Notes: generated by a model not told the origin, from the sequence alone. 64,000 bases of DNA from JACDAN01 sp963721345 (GCA_963721345.1 CAVRIT010000001.1:1240001-1304000), one strand, 5' to 3'. Shown: positions 44,462-53,972, counted from the first letter of the stretch. Numbers and translations: made by a program.

Positions 44462-45272
44462 CGGCGCCCTCGTAGACCGGATCGCGGACATAGACGTCGA
44501 GCTCCGCCGAGAGCAGCTCGCTCGGGTCGTCCGCTGCGCCGATGGGAAGGCTCTCCGCGACCTCGACGACGACGTCCGCTTCGGCGCGCGCCCGGAGCCA
44601 GCCCGCGACGAGCGATGCCTCGGCCGGGGGCCCTGTCACCCGCTTCGGGAGCTCGGGCCACGCCTTTGCGAGCGCTTCGCGCCACGGGAGCGTCCGCCGC
44701 CACGCGATGTCGGAAACGGCGACCTGGTCGAACACCGACGCGAGCTCGGCATAGCTGTCCGGGACGTCGGGCCACTCGGCCGAATCGACGACCAAGCGAT
44801 CGACCATGTCGGCGAGCTGGACGAATGTCGCGCCGCCGAAGTCGGGGCGCCCGCGCCAGCGGAGGAAGACCGGGAGGTCGGGAAGGAGGAGCGGCAGCGC
44901 GATGCTGGCGGGGGCAAGCGCCCGAGCGCCGCTGAGGCGGAGCTCGACAACCTCGTTGCAGAGGTGGCGCATGCCCCCCGGCACCTCGTAGCACTCGAGC
45001 AGAGCGCGGGCCGCCAGGCCGTCCTCCGCCTCGGGCTGGGGGAAGAGCAAGATCGTTCGGGAGGGGTGGAGCTCGGCGAGGCCGGCCAGAGTGGCGGTGG
45101 CCGCCTGCTGCCACTCCGGCGGTACCCAGGCGAGGTGCGTCAGCACGCTCGTCCGGAGGTTCCGCTTCCCCTCGAAGCCGCGGCGAAGCCGGAGCTCGAT
45201 GAGCGCCTGCTCGATCTCCGCAACGGACGCACACTCGTCCGTCCACTCGTCGACGTGCGCTACCTGTGCCAC
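44439..45272 (-). CDS. opcA: Glucose-6-phosphate dehydrogenase assembly protein OpcA
   Basis: A 277-aa protein. GTG 45272 lies within the end of zwf (13-nt overlap). Segments RRGFEGKRNLRTSVLTHLAW, PSRTILLFPQPEAEDG and LPDLPVFLRWRGRPDF match the OpcA/G6PD assembly family, which activates or assembles Zwf in actinobacteria and cyanobacteria. The last gene of the rpiB-tal-pgi-gnd-zwf-opcA operon. Confidence 0.88.
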   Translation of the reverse strand: MAQVAHVDEWTDECASVAEIEQALIELRLRRGFEGKRNLRTSVLTHLAWVPPEWQQAATATLAGLAELHPSRTILLFPQPEAEDGLAARALLECYEVPGGMRHLCNEVVELRLSGARALAPASIALPLLLPDLPVFLRWRGRPDFGGATFVQLADMVDRLVVDSAEWPDVPDSYAELASVFDQVAVSDIAWRRTLPWREALAKAWPELPKRVTGPPAEASLVAGWLRARAEADVVVEVAESLPIGAADDPSELLSAELDVYVRDPVYEGAVRSAGLP

Positions 45273-46756
45273 TCGATGAGCTCCTGCGCGGCCTGAGGGC
45301 CCCAGTTTCCGGCGGCGTAGTTCGGGAACGAGGGGCGATCCCGCTCCCCCGCCGCGACGATCGCGTCCACGAGAGCCCACTGCTCCTCGATCTCGTCCGC
45401 GCGGGTGAAGAGCGTGGCGTCACCGAGCATGGCGTCGAGGATCAACCGCTCGTACGCCTCCGGCAGCCCGGTGCGGAAGGCTCCGCCGTAGAGGAAGTCC
45501 ATGTGCACGGTGCGGACGCGCATGCCTTCCCCGGGCACCTTCGCGCCGATTGCCAGCGAGACGCCCTCGTTCGGCTGGATGTGCACGATCAGCAGGTTCG
45601 GGCGGAGCTCGGCCGCGTCCTCGAACAGCGGATGTGGGACGCGCTTGAACTGGATCGCAATCGTCGTCTCGCGCCGGGGAAGACGCTTTCCCGTGCGGAT
45701 GTAGAACGGCGTGTCGGCCCAGCGCCAGTTGTCCACCTGCAGCTTGGCCGCGACGAAGGTCTCGACCTCCGAGTGCGGGTCGACGCTCTCCTCCTCGCGG
45801 TATCCCGGCACCGGCTCGCCTTCGATGAACCCAGGGCCGTACTGGCCGCGGACGACCTCGCTCGGCGCCGGCGTGGCGAGCGCTTTCAGCATCTTCAGCT
45901 TCTCGTTGCGAACGGCGTCGGCGGTGAAGTCGATCGGCGGCTCCATCCCGGTCAGCGCGACGAGCTGGAGGAGGTGATTCTGGAAGACGTCGCGAATCGC
46001 GCCGGCCTGCTCGTAGAACGCCGCGCGGTTCTCGATTCCGAGCGACTCGGCGACTGTGATCTGCACGTGGTCGATGAACTGCCGGTTCCAGACCGGCTCG
46101 AAGATCCCGTTGGCGAAGCGCAGGGCGAGCAGGTTCTGGACCGTGTCCTTGCCCAGGTAGTGGTCGATGCGGAAGACCTCGTCCTCGGTGAAGGCGCGGC
46201 TCAGAAGCGTGTTGAGCTCGCGGGCCGACTGCAGGTCGTGTCCGAACGGCTTCTCGATGATCAGCCGGGTCCAGCCGGTCGTCGTGCGGCGCTCGCCGAT
46301 CTCCTCCACGAGCTTCGGCATCGCCTCGGGCGGGACCGCGAGGTAGTAGACGCGGTTGCCCCGCGTGCCGAACTCCTGGTCGAGGTCGTTGAGGCAGCGG
46401 ATGACGCGATCCTGGCCCTCCTCGTCCGCGAACTCGCTCGCGATGTAGCGGGTCCGCGAGGCGAGGCGCTCCCAGACGTCCTCACGGATCTCGTCACGGC
46501 CGAACTCGCGCACCCCCGCCTCCATCCGCGCGACGAACTCCTCGGTCGTCTGCGCGGACCGCGCCACGCCGAGCACGGCGAAGTGCTCGGGTAGCAGCTC
46601 GCGGTAGGCGAGCGCGTAGAGGGCGGGGAAGATCTTGCGCCGGGTGAGGTCGCCCGACGCGCCGAAGATCGTCAAAACGCACGGCTCGGGCCTCCGCTTG
46701 ACCTCGAGCCCCTCGAGGAGCGGGTTCTCAGTCGGTGTGTCGGAGAGCGTGTCCAC
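45260..46756 (-). CDS. zwf: Glucose-6-phosphate 1-dehydrogenase
   Basis: A 498-aa enzyme. NADP-binding IFGASGDLTRRKIFPALY (about 28-45), substrate and active site IIEKPFGHDLQSARELN and FRIDHYLGKDTVQNLLALRF with the catalytic His. It oxidises glucose 6-phosphate to 6-phosphogluconolactone, the NADPH-producing entry to the oxidative pentose phosphate pathway. GTG 46756 is chosen (VDTLSDTPTENPLLEGLEV); it overlaps the gnd 3' end by 29 nt. Longer in-frame extensions lie in gnd sequence. Confidence 0.95.
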   Translation of the reverse strand: MDTLSDTPTENPLLEGLEVKRRPEPCVLTIFGASGDLTRRKIFPALYALAYRELLPEHFAVLGVARSAQTTEEFVARMEAGVREFGRDEIREDVWERLASRTRYIASEFADEEGQDRVIRCLNDLDQEFGTRGNRVYYLAVPPEAMPKLVEEIGERRTTTGWTRLIIEKPFGHDLQSARELNTLLSRAFTEDEVFRIDHYLGKDTVQNLLALRFANGIFEPVWNRQFIDHVQITVAESLGIENRAAFYEQAGAIRDVFQNHLLQLVALTGMEPPIDFTADAVRNEKLKMLKALATPAPSEVVRGQYGPGFIEGEPVPGYREEESVDPHSEVETFVAAKLQVDNWRWADTPFYIRTGKRLPRRETTIAIQFKRVPHPLFEDAAELRPNLLIVHIQPNEGVSLAIGAKVPGEGMRVRTVHMDFLYGGAFRTGLPEAYERLILDAMLGDATLFTRADEIEEQWALVDAIVAAGERDRPSFPNYAAGNWGPQAAQELIEWHR

Positions 46757-47597
46757 CGAACTGGTTCCTGAGGGCTGCGTTGACCTTGGCCGAGAACGAC
46801 TCGTCCCGGCGCGAGTCGAAGCGGGCATAGAGCGCGGCGGTGATCACGGGGAGCGGGACCGCCGTTTCGATCGCCTGCTCGACCGTCCACCGGCCCTCTC
46901 CGGAGTCCTCGACGTAGCCTCGGATGCTCGCGAGCCCGGGATCCTCCTGCAGCGCGCGGGTCAGGAGGTCGAGCAGCCAGCTGCGCACGACCGACCCGTG
47001 GCGCCAGAGCTCGGCGACCTGAGCGAGGTCGAGGTCGAACTCGGACGCCTGCATCAGGTCGAACCCCTCGGCGTAGGCCTGCATCAGCCCGTACTCGACG
47101 CCGTTGTGGACCATCTTCACGAAGTGGCCAGCGCCCGACGGGCCGACATGGGCGAACCCACCCGCCGGCGCAAGCGCCTCGAAGATCGGCGCCAGGCGGC
47201 CGATCGGCTCGGGATCGCCGCCGGCCATCAGCGCGAAGCCCTCCTCCAGTCCCCAGATTCCGCCCGAGACGCCGACGTCCACGAAGTGGAGCTCACGCTG
47301 CTCGGCCTCTTGGTTCCGCCGCTGCGAGTCGCGGAAGTTCGAGTTGCCTCCGTCGACGATCGCATCGCCGGGCTCGAGGATCGGGAGGAGCTGGCTGAAC
47401 GTCGTCTCGGTGATCTCGCCCGCGGGAATCATCAGCCACACGTGGCGAGGCGGCTCGAGCTGCGCGACGAGCTCCTCGAGGGAGCGGGCCGTCGCCTCGA
47501 CCTGCGGGTCGTAGGTCTGGATCTCGTGGCCCGCGCGGCGAAGCCGCTCGGTCATCCCCGAGCCCATCCGGCCCAGACCCACCATTCCCAGCTTCAC
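46728..47597 (-). CDS. gnd: 6-Phosphogluconate dehydrogenase, short (decarboxylating) type
   Basis: A 289-aa protein: MKLGMVGLGRMGSGMTERLR (GxGxxG), PRHVWLMIPAG, DGGNSNFRDS, FVDVGVSGGIWGLEEGFALM and GHFVKMVHNGVEYGLMQAYA with the catalytic Lys. The length matches the short Gnd form (about 300 aa) rather than the 470-aa classical form. It converts 6-phosphogluconate to ribulose 5-phosphate. GTG start overlaps the pgi stop (GTGA). Confidence 0.94.
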   Translation of the reverse strand: MKLGMVGLGRMGSGMTERLRRAGHEIQTYDPQVEATARSLEELVAQLEPPRHVWLMIPAGEITETTFSQLLPILEPGDAIVDGGNSNFRDSQRRNQEAEQRELHFVDVGVSGGIWGLEEGFALMAGGDPEPIGRLAPIFEALAPAGGFAHVGPSGAGHFVKMVHNGVEYGLMQAYAEGFDLMQASEFDLDLAQVAELWRHGSVVRSWLLDLLTRALQEDPGLASIRGYVEDSGEGRWTVEQAIETAVPLPVITAALYARFDSRRDESFSAKVNAALRNQFGGHALRHTD

Positions 47598-48880
47598 AGC
47601 GTCACCCGTACCACGCGGCGCCCGCGCTCTTGGAGCGCCTGGAGGTCACCTTCGGCCTGCGCTGCGATGAGGTCGCGAAAGCCGTACGACTGCCCTGGGA
47701 TCTTCAGGTCCTGGCCGAAATCGTCCACCACTTGGACGAAGAATCCGTTTTCGGGCCCGCCTTTGTGGAGCTGTCCGGTCGAATGGAGATAGCGCGGCCC
47801 CAGCCCGACCGACACCGCGGCTCCGGTCGCCTCCGCCCGCCGCACGAACGGCTCCAGCTCCCGCTCCCGGGCCGGATCGACGAACGCCAGCACGGCCACG
47901 TAGCTCCCCGGCCCCGCGGCGTCCATCAACACGTCCAGGTCCCCTTCGGACCCCGTGGCGGTGCCAGGCACCCGGCCACGGCCCGAAAGGACGGCCTGGG
48001 TCTTGTCCTTCGCGGCCTGCACGTCGGGCTGGTCGAACGGGTTGATGCCGAGAAGGGACCCAGCGACGGCCGTCGCGAACTCCCAGCGGAAGAACTCCTG
48101 CCCGAGCTCGTAGGGGTCGTCGAGCCGGATGTCGGCCGGCTCGCCTCCGCGCTCCACCGGGACGATCCCCTTGCCGACCTTGCCCGTGGACTCCGCGACG
48201 AGCTGCTCGACCCAGAGCCCGAAGTCGCCCTCGACCTGGAGGAACTGCGTCTCCGCGAGCCGCAGGCCCAGCTCGAGGCCGGGATTCCCCTCCTCGAGAC
48301 GGCAAGCCTCCCGCATCTCCTCGGCACGATCGAGGAGCCGGTTGACGTCGATCCCCATCAGCACCGCGGGCAGCACGCCGAACACCGACAGCGCCGAGTA
48401 GCGGCCGCCGATCGTCGGCTCGCCGTAGAACACGTCCTCGGAGATCTCGGTAAGCGGCGAACCGGGATCCGTGATCACGACGAAGCGCGCGCCGAGCTTC
48501 GCGAAGTAGGCGACGTGGCTCCGCGTCTCGATCGTCGTCCCGGACTTCGACGCCGCGACGAAGAGCGTGCTCTCGACGTCGATCGACTCCTGGAGCCGCC
48601 GGACCGCCGAGGGGTGCGTCGTGTCGAGAACGTGGAAGTGATCGACGCCGAACGCGCGTCGCATCACCTCGGGGGCCAAGCTCGAGCCGCCCATCCCGAG
48701 CAGCACCACCTGATCGAAGTCGACGGCCGTCGCGAACTCGAGCAGCTCGTGCACCCGCTCCCGCATCCGCGAGGGCTCGTCGAGCCACCCGAGCCAGTGC
48801 GCCTCGTCGCCGCCTGTCCAGACCGACGGGTCGCGCTGCCAGATGCGCTCGACCAGCTCAGCCGGCGCGAGGGTGCTCAC
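47594..48880 (-). CDS. pgi: Glucose-6-phosphate isomerase (short form)
   Basis: A 428-aa phosphosugar isomerase with VVLLGMGGSSLAPEV, FVAASKSGTTIETRSH (phosphate-binding) and HSTGQLHKGGPENGFFVQVV near the end. About 120 residues shorter than E. coli Pgi. In some bacteria this form is fused to transaldolase; here tal is the next gene upstream, joined only by a GTGA overlap. It interconverts glucose 6-phosphate and fructose 6-phosphate. Confidence 0.93.
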   Translation of the reverse strand: MSTLAPAELVERIWQRDPSVWTGGDEAHWLGWLDEPSRMRERVHELLEFATAVDFDQVVLLGMGGSSLAPEVMRRAFGVDHFHVLDTTHPSAVRRLQESIDVESTLFVAASKSGTTIETRSHVAYFAKLGARFVVITDPGSPLTEISEDVFYGEPTIGGRYSALSVFGVLPAVLMGIDVNRLLDRAEEMREACRLEEGNPGLELGLRLAETQFLQVEGDFGLWVEQLVAESTGKVGKGIVPVERGGEPADIRLDDPYELGQEFFRWEFATAVAGSLLGINPFDQPDVQAAKDKTQAVLSGRGRVPGTATGSEGDLDVLMDAAGPGSYVAVLAFVDPARERELEPFVRRAEATGAAVSVGLGPRYLHSTGQLHKGGPENGFFVQVVDDFGQDLKIPGQSYGFRDLIAAQAEGDLQALQERGRRVVRVTL

Positions 48881-49977
48881 GCCGAAACGAGCTGGCCCCG
48901 CTTGGCGCGAATCCCCTCGAGCAGCTCCTCGAAGGAGTCGGCGAACTTCTGCACGCCCTCCTCCTCGAGGACGCGCGTCACGTCGTCGTAGTCGATACCG
49001 GCCTGGGCGAGCTCGGCGAAGAGCTGCCGCGCCTCGTCCACCTCCTGCTCGAGCGTGACGCCGCGCACCTCGCCGTGCTCCTGGAACGCCTCGATCGTCT
49101 CGCGCGGCATCGTGTTCACCGTGTCGGGGCCGATCAGCTCCTCCACGTACATCACGTCGCGGTAGTCCGGGTTCTTCGTCGAGGTCGAGGCCCAGAGGCA
49201 GCGCTGCGGCGATGCGCCCTTCGCGGCCAGCGCCTCCCAGCGGGGCCCAGCGAAGATCTCCTGGTAACGCTGGTATGCGAGCTTCGCATTCGCCACGGCG
49301 AGCCGCCCCTTCAAATGGTCATGACCCTCGAGCCGCTTGTCGGCCTCGGTGTCGACGCGGGAGACGAAGAAGCTCGCGACGGAGGTGACGTGGGTCGGGT
49401 CGCCGCCCGCCTCGACGAGACGCTCGATGCCGCGGATGTACGCCTCCGCGACCTCGGCGTAGCGCTCGAGCGAGAAGATCAGCGTCACGTTGATGCTCTT
49501 GCCACGGGCGATCATCTCCTCGATGGCGGGCAGCCCCTCCTTGGTCGCGGGGATCTTCACGTAGAGGTTCGGCTTGTCGATCTCCGCGTGGAAGCGCTGC
49601 GCCTGCTCGATCGTTCCGTCGGTGTCACGGGCGAGCCCGGGCTCCACCTCGAACGAGACGTAGCCGTCCAGCCCTTCGGTCCCGTCCCAGACCGACCGGA
49701 ACAGGTCGCACGCCTCGCGGATGTCGTCGGAGGCGAGGCGGAAGAAGATCTCCTTCGGATCGTCGACCTCCGCCATGACCTCCCGGAGCTGCTCGTCGTA
49801 CCAGTCGCCCTCGGCCATCGCCTTCTGGAAGATCGTCGGATTCGACGTGACGCCGACGACAGCGTCCTCGTCCATCATCCGCGCGAGCTCGCCGGTGCGC
49901 AGCCACTCGCGCGAGAGTGAGTCGATCCAGACGCTCTGGCCGAGCTCGCTGAGCTGGTGAAGCCGTGACTTAGACAC
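48877..49977 (-). CDS. tal: Transaldolase
   Basis: A 366-aa TalB/Tal-type enzyme. GTG 49977 gives VSKSRLHQLSELGQSVWIDSLS; TSNPTIFQKAM and the Schiff-base Lys in KPNLYVKIPATKEG are visible. CLWASTSTKNPDYRD and VNTMPRETIEAF are family motifs. It transfers a dihydroxyacetone unit between sugar phosphates. Start overlaps the rpiB 3' end by 8 nt; stop overlaps pgi (GTGA). Confidence 0.94.
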   Translation of the reverse strand: MSKSRLHQLSELGQSVWIDSLSREWLRTGELARMMDEDAVVGVTSNPTIFQKAMAEGDWYDEQLREVMAEVDDPKEIFFRLASDDIREACDLFRSVWDGTEGLDGYVSFEVEPGLARDTDGTIEQAQRFHAEIDKPNLYVKIPATKEGLPAIEEMIARGKSINVTLIFSLERYAEVAEAYIRGIERLVEAGGDPTHVTSVASFFVSRVDTEADKRLEGHDHLKGRLAVANAKLAYQRYQEIFAGPRWEALAAKGASPQRCLWASTSTKNPDYRDVMYVEELIGPDTVNTMPRETIEAFQEHGEVRGVTLEQEVDEARQLFAELAQAGIDYDDVTRVLEEEGVQKFADSFEELLEGIRAKRGQLVSA

Positions 49978-50425
49978 CCGAAGCCTCTCTTTCCATCGCC
50001 TCGATCTTCTCAAGCCTCCTGCGGTAACGCTCTCCGCCGTCGAACCGGGCGGCGAGGAAGGCACGGATCAGCTCCCCCGCCAGGTCCGCTCCGATCACGC
50101 CCGAGCCGATGCAGAGGACGTTCATGTCGTCGTGCTCCACGCCCTGGTGCGCCGAGTACGTGTCGTGGCAGATCGCCGCGCGAATTCCCGGCAGCTTGCA
50201 GGCCGCGATCGACGCGCCGACCCCCGAGCCGCAGACGAGAATTCCGCGCTCGGCGTCGCCGGAGCGGATCGCCTCGCCGACCTCGCGCGACTTGTCCGGA
50301 TAGTCGACCGGCTCGTCGTTGTCGGTTCCGAGGTCCACCGGCTCGTGACCGAGCGAGCGCACCTCGTCGAGGACGCGATCGCGCAGCTTGATGCCCCGAT
50401 GGTCGAAACCCACCGCAACCTTCAT
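49970..50425 (-). CDS. rpiB: Ribose-5-phosphate isomerase B
   Basis: A 151-aa RpiB/LacAB protein: VAVGFDHRGIKLRDRVL, GILVCGSGVGASIAACK (catalytic Cys), AAICHDTYSAHQGVEHDDMN and VLCIGSGVIGADLAGELIRA. It interconverts ribulose 5-phosphate and ribose 5-phosphate. First gene of the six-gene operon, divergent from tkt with only 22 nt between the starts, so the two promoters must overlap coding sequence or each other. Confidence 0.95.
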   Translation of the reverse strand: MKVAVGFDHRGIKLRDRVLDEVRSLGHEPVDLGTDNDEPVDYPDKSREVGEAIRSGDAERGILVCGSGVGASIAACKLPGIRAAICHDTYSAHQGVEHDDMNVLCIGSGVIGADLAGELIRAFLAARFDGGERYRRRLEKIEAMEREASGV

Positions 50426-50447
50426 GCTCGTCTACGTTACTCGGCAG

Positions 50448-52280
50448 ATGCAGGGCCCGGAACTCTGGCGGGAGCTCGGACAACAGCTGCGCGTCGACGC
50501 GGTGCGCGCCAGCGCGAAGGCCGGCTCGGGACATCCCACCTCGTCGATGTCGGCGGCGGACCTCGCCGCGGTGCTGCTCGCAGAGCACTTCCGCTACGAC
50601 TTCGACGATCCGAAGAGCCCGGCGAACGACCGCCTCGTCTTCTCGAAAGGCCACGCCTCGCCGCTCGTCTACGGCCTCTTCCGCGCCGCCGGGGTGCTGT
50701 CGGAGGAGGAGTTCGGCACCTACCGGCAGTTCGGCAGCCGCCTCGAGGGCCATCCGACGCCCGTCCTCCCCTGGGTCGACGTTGCGACGGGATCGCTGGG
50801 CCAGGGCCTGCCGATCGGGGTCGGCATGGCACTCGCCGGCAAGCGCCTCGACCGGCTGCCCTTCCGCGTCTGGGCGATCTGCGGCGACAGCGAGATGGCC
50901 GAGGGCTCGATGTGGGAAGCCGCCGAGCATGCCGCCTTCTACGAGCTCGACAACCTCACCGCGATCATCGACGTGAACCGGCTCGGACAGCGCGGCGAGA
51001 CGATGCACGGCTGGGACCTCTCGTCCTACTCCGAGCGGCTGCGCGCCTTCGGCTGGCACGCGATCGAGGTCGACGGGCACGACGTCGAGGAGATCGACGC
51101 GGCCTACCGCGAGGCGGAATCGACGACCGGCAAGCCGACTGCGGTCGTCGCGAGGACGCTCAAGGGCAAGGGGTACTCCGAGGTCGAGGACCAGGGCGGC
51201 TGGCACGGCAAGGCGGTGGCCGAGGACGCGGTGGAGGAGCTCGGCGGCGTTCGCAACATCACCGTCGACGTGCCGAAGCCCGCGACGGGCGAGCGTCATC
51301 GGTTCGATCCTCCGGGAACGCCCGAGTGGCCGAGCTACGAGGTCGGCTCCAAGGTGTCGACGCGGAAGGCGTACGGCGACGCGCTTGCGGCACTCGGCGG
51401 CGAGGACGGAATGGTTGTCGCGCTCGACGGCGAGGTCTCCAACTCGACTTACTCGGAGATCTTCCGCGACGCGCACCCCGAGCGCTTCTTCGAGATGTAC
51501 ATCGCCGAGCAGCAGCTGGCCGCCGCCGCAGTCGGGATGCAGGTGCTCGGCTGGAAGCCGTTCGCCTCCACCTTCGCGGCGTTTTGGAGCCGCGCGTACG
51601 ACTTCGTCCGGATGGCGGCGATCAGCCGCGCGACGCTGAAGCTCTGCGGCTCGCACGCCGGAGTCTCGATCGGCGAGGACGGGCCGTCGCAGATGGCGCT
51701 CGAGGATCTCGCCGAGTTCCGTGCGATCCACGGCTCCACCGTCCTCTACCCCTGCGACGGGAACCAGACGGCGAACCTCGTGCGCGCCATGGGCGACATC
51801 GAGGGCATCTCGTTCCTCCGCACCACGCGGGGCGACACGGACGTCATCTACGGCTCGGAGGAGGAGTTCCCCGTCGGCGGCAGCAAGACGGTGCGCTCGT
51901 CGGACGATGACGACGTGACGGTCATCGCGGCGGGCATCACGCTTCACGAGGCGCTGAAGGCCGCCCTGGAGCTCGACGGCGAGGGGATCTCGCTCCGTGT
52001 GATCGACTGCTACTCGGTCAAGCCGATCGACGCCGAGACGCTACGCGCGATCACGACACCGATCGTCACGGTCGAAGACCACTGGGCGGAAGGAGGGCTA
52101 GGCGAGGCTGTCCTCGCCGCGCTCGCGGAGCTTGACGAGCGCCAGCCGGTGACGATCCTCGCCGTCCGCGAGCTGCCGCACTCCGGCAAGCCGGCCGAGC
52201 TCCTGGCTGCCGCGGGAATCGACGCCGAGGCGATCGCCGCCGCGGCGCGGAAGCTCGTTCCCGCTGGAACACACGCCTAA
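50448..52280 (+). CDS. tkt: Transketolase
   Basis: A 610-aa single-chain transketolase. N-terminal AGSGHPTSSMSAADL, LVFSKGHASPLVYGLF, the TPP site GDSEMAEGSMWEAAEHAAFY, and FEMYIAEQQLAAAAVGMQ with the catalytic Glu region. Somewhat shorter than the E. coli type. ATG 50448 is the start; ATG 50424 is possible but overlaps rpiB. It moves two-carbon units between ketoses and aldoses, completing the non-oxidative branch with tal. The stop overlaps the F420-family gene tail to tail. Confidence 0.95.
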   Translation: MQGPELWRELGQQLRVDAVRASAKAGSGHPTSSMSAADLAAVLLAEHFRYDFDDPKSPANDRLVFSKGHASPLVYGLFRAAGVLSEEEFGTYRQFGSRLEGHPTPVLPWVDVATGSLGQGLPIGVGMALAGKRLDRLPFRVWAICGDSEMAEGSMWEAAEHAAFYELDNLTAIIDVNRLGQRGETMHGWDLSSYSERLRAFGWHAIEVDGHDVEEIDAAYREAESTTGKPTAVVARTLKGKGYSEVEDQGGWHGKAVAEDAVEELGGVRNITVDVPKPATGERHRFDPPGTPEWPSYEVGSKVSTRKAYGDALAALGGEDGMVVALDGEVSNSTYSEIFRDAHPERFFEMYIAEQQLAAAAVGMQVLGWKPFASTFAAFWSRAYDFVRMAAISRATLKLCGSHAGVSIGEDGPSQMALEDLAEFRAIHGSTVLYPCDGNQTANLVRAMGDIEGISFLRTTRGDTDVIYGSEEEFPVGGSKTVRSSDDDDVTVIAAGITLHEALKAALELDGEGISLRVIDCYSVKPIDAETLRAITTPIVTVEDHWAEGGLGEAVLAALAELDERQPVTILAVRELPHSGKPAELLAAAGIDAEAIAAAARKLVPAGTHA

Positions 52281-52672
52281 GCGTCGAGATCGACGCGGAC
52301 AGTGAGCAGGTCCGTGCCCATCAGCCGCACGACCCGGGCGTTCAGGCTCGGCAGGGTGCGCTGACGCTCGATCGGATCATCGTCGGGGAGCAGGTGCGCC
52401 GTCCCCGTCCGCCACCGACCCTCGACGAACACGCGCACTCGAGGGTCCGCCTGGATGTTCCGGACGTAGCCGGCGCGGCGGCCGTGCTCGGCGACGATCC
52501 AGAACGTGTCGCCGTCGAGCCCGTTGCCGACGGGGTTCGTGCGCGGAAGGCCCGTCCTCCGCCCGACGGTCTCGAGGATCGCCCAGCCGCGCAGGATCCG
52601 GGCACGGACGAGCAGCGTGACGAGAGGGTTGACGACGTAGCGGGCCAGCGCCGTCGTGAACCTGCGCTTCAG
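52277..52672 (-). CDS. Ddn-like F420-dependent nitroreductase family protein, probable CTG start
   Basis: A 131-aa split-barrel protein. AILETVGRRTGLPRTNPVGN, FWIVAEHGRRAGYVRNIQAD and PRVRVFVEGRWRTGTAHLL are the family pattern of deazaflavin (F420)-dependent nitroreductases such as Ddn. No ATG/GTG/TTG is suitable; CTG 52672 overlaps the TGA of the upstream gene (CTGA) and has GAGGAGG 4 nt before it. The frame upstream is only the antisense shadow of the SRPBCC gene. Confidence 0.82.
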   Translation of the reverse strand: MKRRFTTALARYVVNPLVTLLVRARILRGWAILETVGRRTGLPRTNPVGNGLDGDTFWIVAEHGRRAGYVRNIQADPRVRVFVEGRWRTGTAHLLPDDDPIERQRTLPSLNARVVRLMGTDLLTVRVDLDA

Positions 52673-53082
52673 ACGACCTCCTCGAGATTCGCGAGGGCAC
52701 GTTCGAAGAGCCTTCCCAGCCACGCTCGCCCGCCAAGCGCGAGCAGGATGCGGTCGGGAAGCCACGGATCGATCACCTCGGCGGAGAGGGCAACGCGCGA
52801 ACCGTCGCCGTCGGGCTCGATCCGCCAGGCGATGAGGCCGGTCGTTCCGCCGCGGAGATCGGCCCGGCCCGCGACAAGCGACGGCGGTTCGGCTTCGAGC
52901 ACTCGCGTGTGAGCTCGGCGTGACAGGCCGAGCGGCCCGCGGAGCCGGATCACGCCGACCCGCTCGTCGGCCTCCTCCACCTCGAGAAACGCGCGCTCGA
53001 GCCGCCAGTGGTTTCGGAGGTCGGCGAGAAACTCGAAGACGCGCTCGGGCGGCGCCGAGATCCGGCGCTCTGCCGAGATCAA
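52669..53082 (-). CDS. SRPBCC-family protein
   Basis: A 137-aa protein starting at TTG 53082, which overlaps the stop of the NAD-binding protein (TTGA). ISAERRISAPPERVFEFLAD and a long C-terminal helix (LGRLFERALANLEEVV) give the START/Bet v1-like fold; a polyketide-cyclase-like ligand pocket is expected. Its ligand is unknown. Middle gene of a coupled set with the NAD-binding and F420-family genes. Confidence 0.8.
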   Translation of the reverse strand: MISAERRISAPPERVFEFLADLRNHWRLERAFLEVEEADERVGVIRLRGPLGLSRRAHTRVLEAEPPSLVAGRADLRGGTTGLIAWRIEPDGDGSRVALSAEVIDPWLPDRILLALGGRAWLGRLFERALANLEEVV

Positions 53083-53972
53083 GCGGCGCGGCGCAGCTGC
53101 TCGTCGAGCGGGACGAGCGGGAGCTGGAAGGTGCGCACCGCCTCCTCGTTCGAGACGACGTTGTCGCCGGTCTCGAGCATCGTCAGCAGGTCTCGCGTCA
53201 GCGGAATGTTGCCGGGCAGCCGCTCCGTGACGGCTGCCGGGATCTTCATCAGGCTCGTCGGGAGGTGGAGCGTCGGCCGGCGGCGGATCCGGAGCACGGC
53301 GCGGATCCTCTGCCACAGCTCGTTCCAGGTGACGACGTCCGGGCCGCCCAGCTCGAAGGTGCGATTCGCTGCCTCCTCCTTCTCCACCGCCTGCGCGAAG
53401 TAGGCGCCGACGTCGTCGACCCAGATCGGCTGGATCCGCTGCTCGCCGCTGCCGACGATCCCGGTGACCGGCGCCAGGCGCGCCATGCGCATGAAGGTGG
53501 GAAGGATCCCGCCGTCCCGGCCGAAGACGAAGCTCGGCCGGAAGATCACGTGCTCGAGCTCGGACGCCTTCACGTCCTGCTCCTGCGTCCACTTGGCGTT
53601 GAAGTACGGGACGAGGTCCTTCGTCTCCTCGTTCGTCCCGAGTGCGCTCATCAACACGAATCGGCCGGCCTCGGCCTGCTTGGCGGCGGCGATCAGGTTC
53701 CGCGTGCCTTCCACCATCACCCGCTGGAATGCGGCGCCCGAGCCCTGGCGGATCGCGACGAGGTGCACGACCACGTCCATGCCCGCCGTCGCCAGCCCGA
53801 GGCTCGCCGAGTCGGTCATGTCGCCACGAACCGCTTCTGCATCGGTAACGCCGGCGCGCGCCGCCGAGCCCGGCTTCCGCTCCAGCACGCGCACCTCGTG
53901 GCCGGCGGCGACGATCGCGTTCGCGACCTTCGGGCCGACGAACCCGGTCGCCCCGGTGACGAGGACCCTCAA
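53079..53972 (-). CDS. NAD(P)-binding NDUFA9-like/atypical SDR protein
   Basis: A 297-aa Rossmann protein: VLVTGATGFVGPKVANAIV, VVVHLVAIRQGSGAAFQRV, FVLMSALGTNEETKDLVPYF and FRPSFVFGRDGGI. These fit the complex-I NDUFA9-like subgroup of atypical SDRs that bind NADPH without dehydrogenase activity. TTG 53972 overlaps the dcd stop (TTGA). Genes downstream are coupled, suggesting a small redox operon. Confidence 0.87.
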   Translation of the reverse strand: MRVLVTGATGFVGPKVANAIVAAGHEVRVLERKPGSAARAGVTDAEAVRGDMTDSASLGLATAGMDVVVHLVAIRQGSGAAFQRVMVEGTRNLIAAAKQAEAGRFVLMSALGTNEETKDLVPYFNAKWTQEQDVKASELEHVIFRPSFVFGRDGGILPTFMRMARLAPVTGIVGSGEQRIQPIWVDDVGAYFAQAVEKEEAANRTFELGGPDVVTWNELWQRIRAVLRIRRRPTLHLPTSLMKIPAAVTERLPGNIPLTRDLLTMLETGDNVVSNEEAVRTFQLPLVPLDEQLRRAA

